64,000 nucleotides of DNA from Parabacteroides chongii. GTDB lineage: Bacteria; Bacteroidota; Bacteroidia; Bacteroidales; Tannerellaceae. Both the position numbers and the translations under genes were made by a program. Below the pieces are notes generated by a model, which worked only from the letters and a program-made list of their open reading frames with translations, was not told the origin of the DNA and ran no database searches. The stretch is from contig NZ_CP120849.1 in the NCBI RefSeq assembly GCF_029581355.1, positions 3,132,501-3,196,500 on the forward strand. The letters are read 5' to 3'. Below are positions 44,709-54,166 of the stretch, piece after piece (within the stretch, counting starts at the first letter, position 1; each line of letters opens with the position of its first letter).

Positions 44709-45524
44709 ATGATGAAAAACAAACTTTTTTATTATTTAATAGCAATTGCATGCTTGGGGTGCCAGCATAAGGAAGGGAATAAGGAGCAGATATCTTATTT
44801 ACCTAAACAGGATACTGTAAATAAGTCCTCTGTCGCAATGGTTCCGGATGAGAGTTCTTTTGAAATGAGATTATATGCAGAAGTTCTCCCTGTAACAGAG
44901 GATAGAGTGTATTTTACAATATATAATCATTCGGACGGAGAAGCAGTCTTCGGAGATGATGTGAAGATTGAGTATTATGATACAATTGCTTCTACTTGGG
45001 TGAATACTTATCCGGAGAATGCTGTTTACACCTTGATGGCTCATCCTGTACCTTCTCATGGATATTGTGATGGCAACGCTTTTCTATATAAGCATGAACC
45101 AGGAAAGTATCGGATTGTAAAGACAATAGATAAGGCAAACCAATCTTATTTGGTTATCGGTAATTTTTCTCTTTCCAATACGCATGAGATTGCTCAAATA
45201 TATAAGGAGCCGGATTGGAGCCCCGTTCAATATAAGGATGGTTATGAGGCATTGGATATGTTTATTAAAAGAAATACATATTATCCTGCTGCATTAAAAG
45301 GATCCGGCTTGAAAGCGGTAGTGGTTTGTGAATTAACTATTGACACATTGGGACGAATACAAAAAACTAAAATATTGAGTAAAAAAACGAACCTTCTCTT
45401 TGAAGAACAAGCAATAAAGTTAGTTGGAAAAATTCCGGGAAAATGGCAGCCCGCTTGTGATAGTCATGGTCGTTACCTGGACAAATATGGAGTTTTTGTG
45501 AGATTTGATGAAGGCAGTAAGTAG
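44709..45524 (+). CDS. Lipoprotein with a TonB C-terminal domain
   Basis: 271 aa. Lipobox Cys18 (LIAIACLGC) after MMKNK; either of the two adjacent ATGs can start it. The last 90 residues (ALDMFIKRNTYYPAALKGSG, KAVVVCELTIDTLGRIQ, WQPACDSHGRYLDKYGVFV) are a TonB_C fold as found in energy transducers. The N terminus is a lipoprotein signal, not a membrane helix with a Pro-rich spacer, so it is not a working ExbBD-linked TonB. Families like this are common in Bacteroidetes and of unknown role. It lies 24 bp after the macroglobulin gene and may be co-expressed. Confidence 0.75.
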   Translation: MMKNKLFYYLIAIACLGCQHKEGNKEQISYLPKQDTVNKSSVAMVPDESSFEMRLYAEVLPVTEDRVYFTIYNHSDGEAVFGDDVKIEYYDTIASTWVNTYPENAVYTLMAHPVPSHGYCDGNAFLYKHEPGKYRIVKTIDKANQSYLVIGNFSLSNTHEIAQIYKEPDWSPVQYKDGYEALDMFIKRNTYYPAALKGSGLKAVVVCELTIDTLGRIQKTKILSKKTNLLFEEQAIKLVGKIPGKWQPACDSHGRYLDKYGVFVRFDEGSK

Positions 45525-45619
45525 ATTTTAATTCGTGATCTTATTTTGTTTTATCCATCAAATGAGTACTTTTACGCATATTATTGAGCAAACCTGTACA
45601 GTATAAGGGAGATTGAGGA

Positions 45620-46171
45620 ATGGATTTCGAGAACTTTTATATAACATGGTATTCACGTGTCAAGCACTTTGCACGTGACTATGTCCTTTCTGAAGAAGAA
45701 GCGGAGAACATTACACAAGATGTTTTTCTGGATTTCTATCAAAAGAGAGAATCGCTTGATTTCCATATAAATGTGATTGCCTATTTGTTTACATCAGTGA
45801 AGAACAGGTGTATTGATTATTTGCGGCGTAAACTTTTGGAACAGGAAGCCACCTCAAAGATGCAGGAGGATTTTGATTTGTCTTTCCGCATGAAGTTCGA
45901 TTCTTTGGAAGCTTTCGATGTAGAGGGACTTTCGGAGGATAATATAAAGGATATAATAGAAAAAGCACTTAATACACTGCCTGAACGATGTCGGGAAATA
46001 TTTATATTGAGTAAATTGGAAGGGAAAAAGCAGAAAGAGATAGCAGAAGAATTGAATGTATCTGTCAAAACCATTGAAGCACAGATGACTATTGCCTATA
46101 AAAAGTTAAGAGAAGAATTGAAAAACCATTTACCCCTGTTGCTGTTTATTTTATTTTCTTGTGAAAATTGA
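45620..46171 (+). CDS. ECF-type RNA polymerase sigma factor (PUL 2)
   Basis: 183 aa. Region 2 (FYITWYSRVKHFARDYVL, AENITQDVFLDFYQK, VIAYLFTSVKNRCIDYLRRK) and region 4 (ALNTLPERCREIFILSKLEG, QKEIAEELNVSVKTIEAQMT) are both complete. It has the typical hydrophobic Bacteroidales tail (LLLFILFSCEN). With fecR, susC and susD following on the same strand, it is the trans-envelope switch for PUL 2. A hairpin with a T-run lies between it and fecR. It has no close similarity in layout to the window's third sigma factor at 63.5 kb, which lacks that tail. Confidence 0.93.
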   Translation: MDFENFYITWYSRVKHFARDYVLSEEEAENITQDVFLDFYQKRESLDFHINVIAYLFTSVKNRCIDYLRRKLLEQEATSKMQEDFDLSFRMKFDSLEAFDVEGLSEDNIKDIIEKALNTLPERCREIFILSKLEGKKQKEIAEELNVSVKTIEAQMTIAYKKLREELKNHLPLLLFILFSCEN

Positions 46172-46179
46172 GAAAATAG

Positions 46180-46215
46180 AAAAATAATCAGATTTCTTTA
46201 GGGGGATTATTTTTT
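46180..46215 (+). terminator. Terminator or attenuator between sigma and fecR (PUL 2)
   Basis: AAAAATAATC (46180-46189) pairs with GATTATTTTT (46205-46214), a 10-bp AT-rich stem with a 15-base loop ending in a T-run. It could reduce read-through from sigma into fecR. The stem is weak because it has only one G-C pair. Confidence 0.45.
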
Positions 46216-46246
46216 CTGTTCGTTTACTATATAAAGAACGTAAAGA

Positions 46247-47230
46247 ATGGATGAAAGAATCATAAAATATTGTCAGGGACTATTGTCGAAACAGGAACAG
46301 GACCTGCTTTTGAAGGAAGCCTATGATAATCCGGAACTGAAAGCTCAGATAATAGATTATCAGCACTTACATAGTTTGTTGGAATTGGTTCCCGAAAAAG
46401 CCGATGTCCGGCAGGGATATAAGGAATATGGCAACTTTAAAAGACTTGTGAATTCTCAGAAGAGAAAAGTTTGGCTGGTTTCATTGAGCCGTTATGCTGC
46501 CGTTATAGTGATTGCCTTTGTATCTGCATGGATGCTGGCATCTTACTATTTGTCGGGAAAGATATCAGATGAACAGGAGCTGATTGCTTTTCAACAGGAA
46601 CTGCTAGTCCCTGCCGGACAACGTGCAGAACTGACATTGCCTGACGGAACGAGAGTCTGGTTGAATGCAGGCTCCAAATTATCCTATCCTTCATTTTTTG
46701 AGAAAGAGCGAAAGGTCTTTTTATCGGGAGAAGGATTCTTTAATGTAGCCAAAAATGAAAAAGTCCCTTTCATCGTATCAACCCGAACAATTGATGTAAA
46801 AGCTTTGGGAACCCAGTTTAATGTGTTCAGTTATCCTACAAGCGATTATACCAGTGTTTATCTTCAAGAGGGAAAAGTAAAAGCCTACTTCCCGTCTTCA
46901 GAAACAGAAGGTGTTGTGTTGTCTCCGGAACAATATTTGATACAAGAGGGCAAACAATTTAAACTTTCCACAATGGATCCGGACGATTTGTTATGGCGTG
47001 AAGGTATCTATACTTTCAAAAGACAGAAGCTGGGAAGTATCATAAAAAAACTTGAATTATATTATGATGTAAAGATCATAGTAAAAGATAAAGAAATATT
47101 GAATTATGAATATGTCGGGAAGTTCCGTCAAAGAGATGGTGTGATGGAAATTCTTCGCTTAATCCAACGGATACATAAATTTAAAATCAACAAAGATGAC
47201 GATTCGAATCAAATAGTACTGAGTAAGTGA
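46247..47230 (+). CDS. FecR-family anti-sigma factor (PUL 2)
   Basis: 327 aa. A short cytoplasmic anti-sigma part (ERIIKYCQGLLSKQEQDLL) is followed by one transmembrane helix (YAAVIVIAFVSAWMLASYYL) and the FecR periplasmic core: VPAGQRAELTLPDGTRVWLN, VFLSGEGFFNVAKNEKVPF and GTQFNVFSYPTSDYTSVYLQEG. The C-terminal STN-contact domain is LLWREGIYTFKRQKLGSIIKKLELYYDVKI. It should sequester the preceding sigma factor until SusC signals. A 144-bp gap before susC holds the antisense RNA candidate. Confidence 0.93.
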   Translation: MDERIIKYCQGLLSKQEQDLLLKEAYDNPELKAQIIDYQHLHSLLELVPEKADVRQGYKEYGNFKRLVNSQKRKVWLVSLSRYAAVIVIAFVSAWMLASYYLSGKISDEQELIAFQQELLVPAGQRAELTLPDGTRVWLNAGSKLSYPSFFEKERKVFLSGEGFFNVAKNEKVPFIVSTRTIDVKALGTQFNVFSYPTSDYTSVYLQEGKVKAYFPSSETEGVVLSPEQYLIQEGKQFKLSTMDPDDLLWREGIYTFKRQKLGSIIKKLELYYDVKIIVKDKEILNYEYVGKFRQRDGVMEILRLIQRIHKFKINKDDDSNQIVLSK

Positions 47231-47278
47231 AATAGTTATTAACCTCTAAAATTCGTATGAAATGAGTCCATGAAAAAA

Positions 47279-47375
47279 ACAAAAAAATCGGCAGATATTG
47301 GCCTATCTACCGATTTAGCGAAAAGCAAATCCATTTGTGTTTAAAAATTAGTATTTACTTAACAAAACAAAGATA
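47279..47375 (-). ncRNA. Candidate DonS-type antisense RNA opposite the susC start (PUL 2)
   Basis: On the - strand TATCTTTG (47375-47368) is a full -7 match that begins opposite the A of the susC ATG, exactly as in PUL 1. A hairpin (47316-47310 with 47291-47285, and 47308-47304 with 47297-47293, one mismatch) is followed by a long U-run. The expected transcript runs from about 47363 to 47279, near 85 bases. Its terminator shares ATCGG, GCCAA and CCGAT at matching places with the PUL 1 copy. Established for DonS-type RNAs: repression of the cognate PUL. Confidence 0.65.
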
Positions 47376-50300
47376 TGAAAATAAATCCTTTGTTAACGCA
47401 TTCCTTGTGTCTAAAAAATTATCAAAAGGCATTCAGAATTATGAAACTATCCTTTTTTATCCTGTTTGTGTTTGTGTGCCAGTTGTTTGCATTGAATACT
47501 GATGCACAGAATGTAACCATCGAGTTGAAATCGAACAAGCTTTCAATAGAAGAACTGTTTAAGGAAATAGAGAAACAGACGGATTACCTCGTGATATACA
47601 GTACGAGTGGTGTCCGTTCAAACTTTGATTTGTCATTAACGAAAAAGAAAGCTAAAGTCTCTGAGCATTTGGATGAAGCATTGAGAGGACATGGCTTGAA
47701 ATATGAGTTTGTCAATAATTACATTATATTGTCAAAACAGGAAGAGTCTATTGTACAGCAAAATAAAGTGAAGATCGAAGGCGTTGTTTTTGATCCTACG
47801 GGAGAACCTGTCATTGGTGCCAATGTAATGGAAAAAGGAACGGTGAATGGTGTCATTACGGATATAGACGGGCGATTCTTTTTGGAAGTTGCTTCCAATG
47901 CAACATTAGTGATCTCTTATATAGGATATAAAACAGAGGAAGTGGCAGTAGCTAATAAGCATAATTTGTCAATAACCTTGAAAGAAGATTCGGAAACCCT
48001 GGAAGAGGTAGTGGTTGTCGGTTACGGAACGCAAAAGAAAGTAAATTTGACGGGGGCTGTTTCGTCAGTAAAAGGAGAAGATATTTCTAAACGACCGGTA
48101 GCCAATACAAGTACTATGTTGCAGGGACAAATTCCCGGTTTACGTGTGACTTCTGATAAAGGGCAACCGGGAAGTGAAAGTGTTCAATTTCGTATTCGTG
48201 GTCAGGGGACTTATTCTTCAGCTGGTTCAGATCCTTTAATTCTGATTAATGGAGTGGAAGGTGATCTGTCTACTTTAGATCCTAATATTATCGAGAGTGT
48301 ATCAGTCTTGAAAGATGCTGCATCTGCTTCTATTTATGGGGCCAGAGCTGCGAATGGCGTGATTTTGGTAACTACTAAAAGCGGGGAAAGTATAAAGGAT
48401 AAAGTGGCAATTTCTTATAGAGGAAATTATGCTATTCATGCTCCGATTAATTTGTTGGATTTGGTTTGGGATTCTCCGACTTATATGAAATATTGGAATA
48501 TAGCAAAGAAGAATTCTGGAAAACCTGTGGCTGAGATGTACACTCAGGAAATGATAGATTTGTATACTAATCCTTCTGATCCGGAGAAATATCCAAGTTT
48601 TAATTGGCTAGATTATATGTTTGTAAATCCTTTTGTGCAACAGCATAATTTAAATGCTTTGGGATCATCAGGAAGGACTTCATATAACGTTTCATTAAGT
48701 ATGATTAATCAGCCCGGCACATTGAGAGGCCATAAATATAAACGCTATAATATGGCGATCGATCTGTCTTCTTCGGTAAATGACTGGATCAAGTTAGGGG
48801 CTTATTTCTCTGGTAGCCGCAGTTCTCGTAGAGAAACCCGAAGAGGAGATACGGATGCTTATTTGTCTACAATCTCTCAGGCTCCGACCTATATGCCCTG
48901 GTTACCGGATGATGGTTCCGGAGTGCGAAAATGGGCCTATAAGGCTTATGTTTTTGAAGCAAATAATAAGAACATGGCAGCATTGGTGAATAATGAGAAC
49001 TTCATTGATTATACAACAACAGATGTCAATACGCAACTTTGGTTGGATGTAAAACTTGGAAAAGGTCTGACATGGTATACGAAAGGTGCCGTTCGTTACA
49101 ATCAACGGCAATCAAAAGACTGGGCTTCCAATTCTGTTCCGTTATATTATACACATACTGGTGATTTTGGTATATTCCTGAATAAGGGTGGGGATGGTTT
49201 GACCAATATAATGTATACATCTACTTATCTTAATTTATATACTTATTTGAAATACGACTGGTCGTTGGCGGATAACGCACATGCTTTTTCGGCAATGGCT
49301 GGATATAGTGTGGAAGATAGGGTTTATAATCATTTGGAAGGATATAAAAAGGATTTTACATTTAATCTGCATGAACTGGATGCTGGTGAAAACAGTACTC
49401 AAACTACTAGCGGTTATTCCGAAGAATGGGCCTTGATGTCTGGTTTTTTCCGTTTGAATTATAATTATAAAGAAAAATACCTGGCTGAAGTAAATGCACG
49501 TTATGACGGCTCTTCCCGTATCGCTCCGGAAACTCGTTGGGGTGTTTTCCCTTCGTTTTCTGTTGGTTGGCGTATAACAGAAGAAGACTGGTTTAAGGAT
49601 CTAAATCAGCATTGGCTTACGAATGCAAAATTAAGAGGTTCCTGGGGTACATTAGGGAATCAAAATGTCTCTTTATATTCCTATTATGCCAAGATTTCGG
49701 CCGATATGAATTATACTTTTGATAATACGACACTAGAAACAGGAGCCGGCCAGAAGAAAATCAGTAATCGTAATCTGAAATGGGAAACAACGGCTATCAC
49801 AGATATCGGTGTTGATTTATCTTTATTTAATAGTCTGAATATTACATTTGAATGGTATAAAAAGAAAACTTATGATATTTTGAGACAAGCCCAGTCATCT
49901 TTCTTGTTAGGTCTGGATGCTCCTTATATAAATGACGGAGAGTTAGAGAATAAAGGTATTGAATTTGATATTCAATATGCAAATACGATTCAGGGAGGTT
50001 TGTTTAAGGGACTGTACTATAATGCAGGTTTTCATATAGACCGTTCACGGAATGAGTTGACTAAGTTTGGTGCAACTGAGTATGGAAATGGTTTGATATA
50101 TCAAGAGGGTTTGCCGTATGGTTCTTTCTATGCTTGGGATGCTATTGGAATATTCAAGGATGAAGAAGATGTAAAAACATCTCCTAAGCAATTCAATGAT
50201 GAGACTTTGCCTGGTGATATTAAATATCGGGATGTTAGCGGACCGGATGGGGTTCCTGACGGAATAGTAGATAGTTATGATAAAATAGTTGTCGATGGGC

Positions 50301-50803
50301 GTTTCCCTAAATTTGAGTATTCTATCAATCTGAGTGCTAGTTGGAAAGGCTTTGATCTTTCGTTGATGGGACAGGGAGTTCAGGGGGTAAAACATTATGC
50401 TGTAGCTTGGGGATTACGTCCGTTCTATCAGGGATCGCCAATTAGTTATGATTATATAGAAAATATGTGGACCGAAGAGAATCCGAATGGTAAATATCCG
50501 CGACTTTATTATGATAATATGGGAGGAACAAAGAATACTCGCGAAAGTACATACTGGATTCATAATGCTTCCTATTTTCGTTTAAAGAATCTAACATTTG
50601 GATATACGGTTCCAAAAGAATTGACTCAAAAGATTAGAGTAAATAAGTTGAGGTTTTATTTTTCCGGAGATAATTTATTGACATTTACGAAATTTCCTCA
50701 GGGAGGGGATCCGGAGAGGAATTATAACTCGATGAATGGTACAAGATTGGTATATTATCCGCAGAATAAAGTTTATTCGTTAGGTATAAATGTCGAATTT
50801 TAA
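47375..50803 (+). CDS. SusC-family TonB-linked outer-membrane transporter (PUL 2)
   Basis: 1142 aa. A long N-terminal lead precedes the hydrophobic signal (MKLSFFILFVFVCQLFALNT at residue 23); the upstream ATG is kept because the antisense promoter has the same register to it as in PUL 1. STN domain (about residues 48-120: LKSNKLSIEELFKEIEKQ), carboxypeptidase-regulatory domain (VFDPTGEPVIGANVMEKG), SusC box (LEEVVVVGYGTQKK), plug (ILINGVEGDL, SVLKDAASASIYGARAANG) and beta-barrel. It imports the glycan that PUL 2 targets, and it signals to FecR. With an S-type sulfatase downstream, a sulfated glycan is the natural guess. Confidence 0.95.
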   Translation: MKINPLLTHSLCLKNYQKAFRIMKLSFFILFVFVCQLFALNTDAQNVTIELKSNKLSIEELFKEIEKQTDYLVIYSTSGVRSNFDLSLTKKKAKVSEHLDEALRGHGLKYEFVNNYIILSKQEESIVQQNKVKIEGVVFDPTGEPVIGANVMEKGTVNGVITDIDGRFFLEVASNATLVISYIGYKTEEVAVANKHNLSITLKEDSETLEEVVVVGYGTQKKVNLTGAVSSVKGEDISKRPVANTSTMLQGQIPGLRVTSDKGQPGSESVQFRIRGQGTYSSAGSDPLILINGVEGDLSTLDPNIIESVSVLKDAASASIYGARAANGVILVTTKSGESIKDKVAISYRGNYAIHAPINLLDLVWDSPTYMKYWNIAKKNSGKPVAEMYTQEMIDLYTNPSDPEKYPSFNWLDYMFVNPFVQQHNLNALGSSGRTSYNVSLSMINQPGTLRGHKYKRYNMAIDLSSSVNDWIKLGAYFSGSRSSRRETRRGDTDAYLSTISQAPTYMPWLPDDGSGVRKWAYKAYVFEANNKNMAALVNNENFIDYTTTDVNTQLWLDVKLGKGLTWYTKGAVRYNQRQSKDWASNSVPLYYTHTGDFGIFLNKGGDGLTNIMYTSTYLNLYTYLKYDWSLADNAHAFSAMAGYSVEDRVYNHLEGYKKDFTFNLHELDAGENSTQTTSGYSEEWALMSGFFRLNYNYKEKYLAEVNARYDGSSRIAPETRWGVFPSFSVGWRITEEDWFKDLNQHWLTNAKLRGSWGTLGNQNVSLYSYYAKISADMNYTFDNTTLETGAGQKKISNRNLKWETTAITDIGVDLSLFNSLNITFEWYKKKTYDILRQAQSSFLLGLDAPYINDGELENKGIEFDIQYANTIQGGLFKGLYYNAGFHIDRSRNELTKFGATEYGNGLIYQEGLPYGSFYAWDAIGIFKDEEDVKTSPKQFNDETLPGDIKYRDVSGPDGVPDGIVDSYDKIVVDGRFPKFEYSINLSASWKGFDLSLMGQGVQGVKHYAVAWGLRPFYQGSPISYDYIENMWTEENPNGKYPRLYYDNMGGTKNTRESTYWIHNASYFRLKNLTFGYTVPKELTQKIRVNKLRFYFSGDNLLTFTKFPQGGDPERNYNSMNGTRLVYYPQNKVYSLGINVEF

Positions 50804-50814
50804 AACGTATAAAG

Positions 50815-52290
50815 ATGAAAAAGAATATTTATATCATATTATTGACGATAGTTGCTGTTTGTAATGCTTGTACCGGAGTACTGGATACTCCTCCGACGAA
50901 AGAGCCTTCGGAAGATATATTCTGGCAATCTGAAGCTGATTTTCAGATGGCATTGAAGGGATGCTATTCAAGTTTACAGCAACAAGCAATCGCTCCGGCT
51001 ATATCTGTTTATGATTGTATGACAGATAATGCATTTTGTAATGAGGGAAGTTATGGCGTTTTATGTGCCGGTAATATTCAGAGAGGACAGGTTTATCCGG
51101 AAATGGAAGGTATAGTTTCTGATTTATATCAGCAATGTTATAAAGCCATTACACGTGTAAATATTTTCCTGTCTCGTTTGAATTTATATAAAGGGGGAGA
51201 TATTTCTGATGAATTACGCCGACAATTTGTGGGAGAGGCTACGTTTTTACGGTGTTACTGTTACTTTCTGTTATATTTTCATTATGGGGAAGTCCCTGTG
51301 GTGACAGAGCCGTTAACCATAGAAACACAATATCAGCCCAAAAACTCGTTGACTGAAGTTTATGGTCAGATTTATAAAGATTTACAGATGTGTATTTCTT
51401 GTTTACCAGATAAAACATATAAAGAATCAGGCGGAAAAGTAACTAAAGGGGCTGCACAAGGATTATTTGCAAGGTTATTGATGTTTGAAGCTTATGATGA
51501 AAATGGTATAGCAGATAAGGCATTGGTTCAGGAAGCTTATACTGCTTTGTCTGATATACACGGTTATAGTCTGGATGAAAATTTCGCTAACAATTTTAGA
51601 AAAGATGATCAGGAAACTTGTCCGGAAATAATATTTTCGATTAAATATTTGGCTCCTAATAATTATCATACGATTGACTTATTATACGGTTTGTATAATC
51701 AGGTACAACCCGTGGATAATTTGTATGAAGATTTTGAAGAAGGAGATGAAAGAAGGAATTTGACAATTGCTGGAAAAACATATACGTGGCCTGGTGGTGA
51801 GGAGATCACGTTTGCTCCGTCTACGATCAATAAACATATGTTAAAATGGGTTCGTCCGATAAAAAATACTTCGGATATGTGGACACAGTCCGATAGAAGC
51901 GATGTGGATATTGTTTTATTGCGTTGGGGTGAATTGGTTTTGTTAAAAGCAGAAGCTGCCAATGAACTCGGACATACCATTGAGGCTGTGGAGTTGGTGA
52001 ATATGATCCGTGATCGGGCTGGATTGTTCTCCATTTCGTCATCGACGGATCAAGGTAAGTTGCGTGAAATAATTCGTCATGAGAGACGTGTGGAAACCGC
52101 GTTCGAAGGAATACGTATCTACGATATGAAACGCTGGAGAATTATGAATAAACTCGATGGATTAGTACTTGATGGTACGATGCCTGATTATAAAACAACT
52201 TATATTAAAGAGTACTTTTATTTGCCTCTTCCTTACAGTGAAATAGAAAAGGCCGGAGGTATATTAGTCCAAAATCCAAACTATAAGTAA
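50815..52290 (+). CDS. SusD/RagB-family surface glycan-binding lipoprotein (PUL 2)
   Basis: 491 aa. Lipobox Cys19 (VAVCNAC). The SusD core is clear: FVGEATFLRCYCYFLLYFHYG, KGAAQGLFARLLMFEAY, LLRWGELVLLKAEAANELG and RHERRVETAFEGIRIYDMKRW. The tail (YLPLPYSEIEKAGGILVQNPNYK) is intact, though it lacks the NKNLxQNPGW form seen in the remnant downstream. It lies 11 bp after susC. Its partner barrel is the preceding gene. Confidence 0.94.
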   Translation: MKKNIYIILLTIVAVCNACTGVLDTPPTKEPSEDIFWQSEADFQMALKGCYSSLQQQAIAPAISVYDCMTDNAFCNEGSYGVLCAGNIQRGQVYPEMEGIVSDLYQQCYKAITRVNIFLSRLNLYKGGDISDELRRQFVGEATFLRCYCYFLLYFHYGEVPVVTEPLTIETQYQPKNSLTEVYGQIYKDLQMCISCLPDKTYKESGGKVTKGAAQGLFARLLMFEAYDENGIADKALVQEAYTALSDIHGYSLDENFANNFRKDDQETCPEIIFSIKYLAPNNYHTIDLLYGLYNQVQPVDNLYEDFEEGDERRNLTIAGKTYTWPGGEEITFAPSTINKHMLKWVRPIKNTSDMWTQSDRSDVDIVLLRWGELVLLKAEAANELGHTIEAVELVNMIRDRAGLFSISSSTDQGKLREIIRHERRVETAFEGIRIYDMKRWRIMNKLDGLVLDGTMPDYKTTYIKEYFYLPLPYSEIEKAGGILVQNPNYK

Positions 52291-52329
52291 CAACATTTAT
52301 AAATGAAGGTATAATTAAAAAGTATATTC

Positions 52330-52501
52330 ATGAAAAAGCAAATATTATATTCAGCATCATTTATCGTTAGCACTTATTGTTCTTCTGTTTTAGAGTAACA
52401 GATGTGTCTTGCTAAATCAGGAAAAGACACATTATTACTTCCCGCTTCCGACAGAAGAACTGGTTATTAATAAAAATTTAAAACAAAATCCAGGTTGGTA
52501 A
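52330..52501 (+). pseudogene. Remnant of a second SusD gene
   Basis: In one frame, 52403-52501 translates to a stretch ending EKTHYYFPLPTEELVINKN then LKQNPGW and stop. This is the hallmark C terminus of SusD proteins (compare the PUL 1 SusD end, PIPSEELTLNKNLEQNAGW). No start or core exists upstream. A short ATG frame at 52330-52398 (MKKQILYSASFIVSTYC, stop after 22 codons) in another frame could be the remains of a signal peptide. The best reading is a large internal deletion that left both ends of a former susD between the intact susD and the sulfatase. Confidence 0.7.
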
Positions 52502-52507
52502 TCAATT

Positions 52508-53959
52508 ATGAGAAAGATTCTTTATTCTGTAGCCGCTTTGGCTACATTGAGTTGCTCGGCGTGGGCAAAGGGAAAAGAAGCAAAGAATGTGCTGTTTATC
52601 CTTGTCGATGATATGCAGAAGACCTGCATCCATGCCTATGGTAATAGTCAGGTCGTATCACCTAATATTGACAATATAGTCAATCAAGGCATTTCTTTTA
52701 CGCATACCTATACGAACGGTTCGTTGGGAGGAGCCTTATCTATGCCTAGTCGTGCCATGATAATGACAGGTCGAGGCGTCTATGAAGTGAGTGGTGATGG
52801 AGCTGTGATTCCGGAACAACATGTCACATTGCCGGAGTTATTGCGTTCGAATGGATACGAGACATTTGCTACCGGAAAATGGCATGCTGACCGATTGGCT
52901 TTTAATCGTTCATTCGCCCAGGGAGAAAACATCTTTTTCGGAGGAATGCATTCCTATGAAACGAACGGGCATGTCGCTCCCCGTTTGAACCATTATGACC
53001 CGGAAGGAAAATACGACAAACCTTTTGTTGGAGATAAATTCTCTTCCGAGATGTTTGCCGATGCCGCTGTTGATTTTCTGAATAAAAGAAAGAAGAATGA
53101 CAAACCATTCTTTGCCTTTGTCGCTTTTACTTCGCCGCACGATCCGCGTATGAAGCATCCGGAATATGGACATCACTATAATCCGGAAGACGTGGAATTG
53201 CCCGTTAATTTCCTGCCACAGCATCCGTTTGATAATGGAGAATTAAAAATCCGTGATGAGGTCTTATTACCTTTCCCCCGGACAGAAGCTATGATGAAGA
53301 AGGATTTGGCTGACTATTATGGCATGATTAGCGAAGTCGATACACAAATCGGTCGTATTATGAATACCTTGCGGGAAAAAGGAGAGTTGGAAAATACGAT
53401 TATTGTCTTTGCTTCCGATAATGGTTTGGCTGTCGGTCGTCATGGGCTTTTGGGTAAGCAGAATTTATATGAACATAGTATCAGTGTCCCCATGGCAATG
53501 ATTATCCCTGGTATGGAGAAAGGAACGAGTAAGGACGTCGATTGTTATTTGTATGATATTTATCCTACGCTTTGCGATTTGCTGCATATTCAGCCGACAC
53601 CATCTGTTACAGGAAAATCGCTACTTCCGGTTCTGCATGGAGCAACCAAGCATAGAGATCAGTTGTTCCTTGCCTATAATAGTTTCCAAAGAGGTTTGGT
53701 GAAGGATGGCTGGAAATATATCATTTATAACGTGGATGGTGTCATTACGGAACAGTTGTTCAACCTGCAGACTGACCCGGACGAGATGGTAAACCTGGCT
53801 GCAGATGCAAAGTACGATTTCAAAAAACAGGCTTATAAGCGTATCTTGAAAGAAGAGATGAAAAAGAATAACGACTTCTGTAATCTGGATTTGCATTACT
53901 GGATGGGAAGACCGGGAAAGATGTCCTGGGATGAAGCTTCTAAATTGTATGTTTATTGA
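52508..53959 (+). CDS. Type I sulfatase (S1 family), serine-type
   Basis: 483 aa with signal peptide (MRKILYSVAALATLSCSAWA), periplasmic. The metal-binding start is VLFILVDDMQ. The modification motif is SMPSR, with Ser78 in place of Cys, so maturation to formylglycine needs an anaerobic sulfatase-maturating radical-SAM enzyme; none is in the window. Other sites are FATGKWHAD, VAFTSPHDPRM and IVFASDNGLAVGRHGLLGKQ. It hydrolyses sulfate esters, which would release sulfate from the PUL 2 glycan. The start follows 6 bp after the susD remnant. Followed by a clear terminator. Confidence 0.93.
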   Translation: MRKILYSVAALATLSCSAWAKGKEAKNVLFILVDDMQKTCIHAYGNSQVVSPNIDNIVNQGISFTHTYTNGSLGGALSMPSRAMIMTGRGVYEVSGDGAVIPEQHVTLPELLRSNGYETFATGKWHADRLAFNRSFAQGENIFFGGMHSYETNGHVAPRLNHYDPEGKYDKPFVGDKFSSEMFADAAVDFLNKRKKNDKPFFAFVAFTSPHDPRMKHPEYGHHYNPEDVELPVNFLPQHPFDNGELKIRDEVLLPFPRTEAMMKKDLADYYGMISEVDTQIGRIMNTLREKGELENTIIVFASDNGLAVGRHGLLGKQNLYEHSISVPMAMIIPGMEKGTSKDVDCYLYDIYPTLCDLLHIQPTPSVTGKSLLPVLHGATKHRDQLFLAYNSFQRGLVKDGWKYIIYNVDGVITEQLFNLQTDPDEMVNLAADAKYDFKKQAYKRILKEEMKKNNDFCNLDLHYWMGRPGKMSWDEASKLYVY

Positions 53960-53989
53960 ACTGATCCCTGATTAGAAGTTGAGAAAATA

Positions 53990-54030
53990 AGAGGTTGCGT
54001 CATTTTTTTGGGCGTAACCTCTCTTTTTTA
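53990..54030 (+). terminator. Terminator at the end of PUL 2
   Basis: Bases 53990-54001 pair with 54011-54022 over 12 positions including two G-T pairs, with a 9-base loop, followed by a T-run. The hairpin starts 30 bp after the sulfatase stop. Confidence 0.75.
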
Positions 54031-54101
54031 TTTTAAGGTTGCCCGAAAGAAACCAATCGGGAATAAAATATTTTTTACGTGGCAGTTTGGAGATAATCTT
54101 G

Positions 54102-54109
54102 TATATTTG
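54102..54109 (+). promoter_or_regulatory. -7 box ahead of ftsK
   Basis: TATATTTG is a full TAnnTTTG match 57 bases before the ftsK ATG. The only TTTG upstream (54086-54089) is too close to be the -33 box. Confidence 0.45.
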
Positions 54110-54166
54110 CAAGTTATAAAAAAGATATACCGGATATATTCGGATATCGGTTAACGAGGATTTTAT

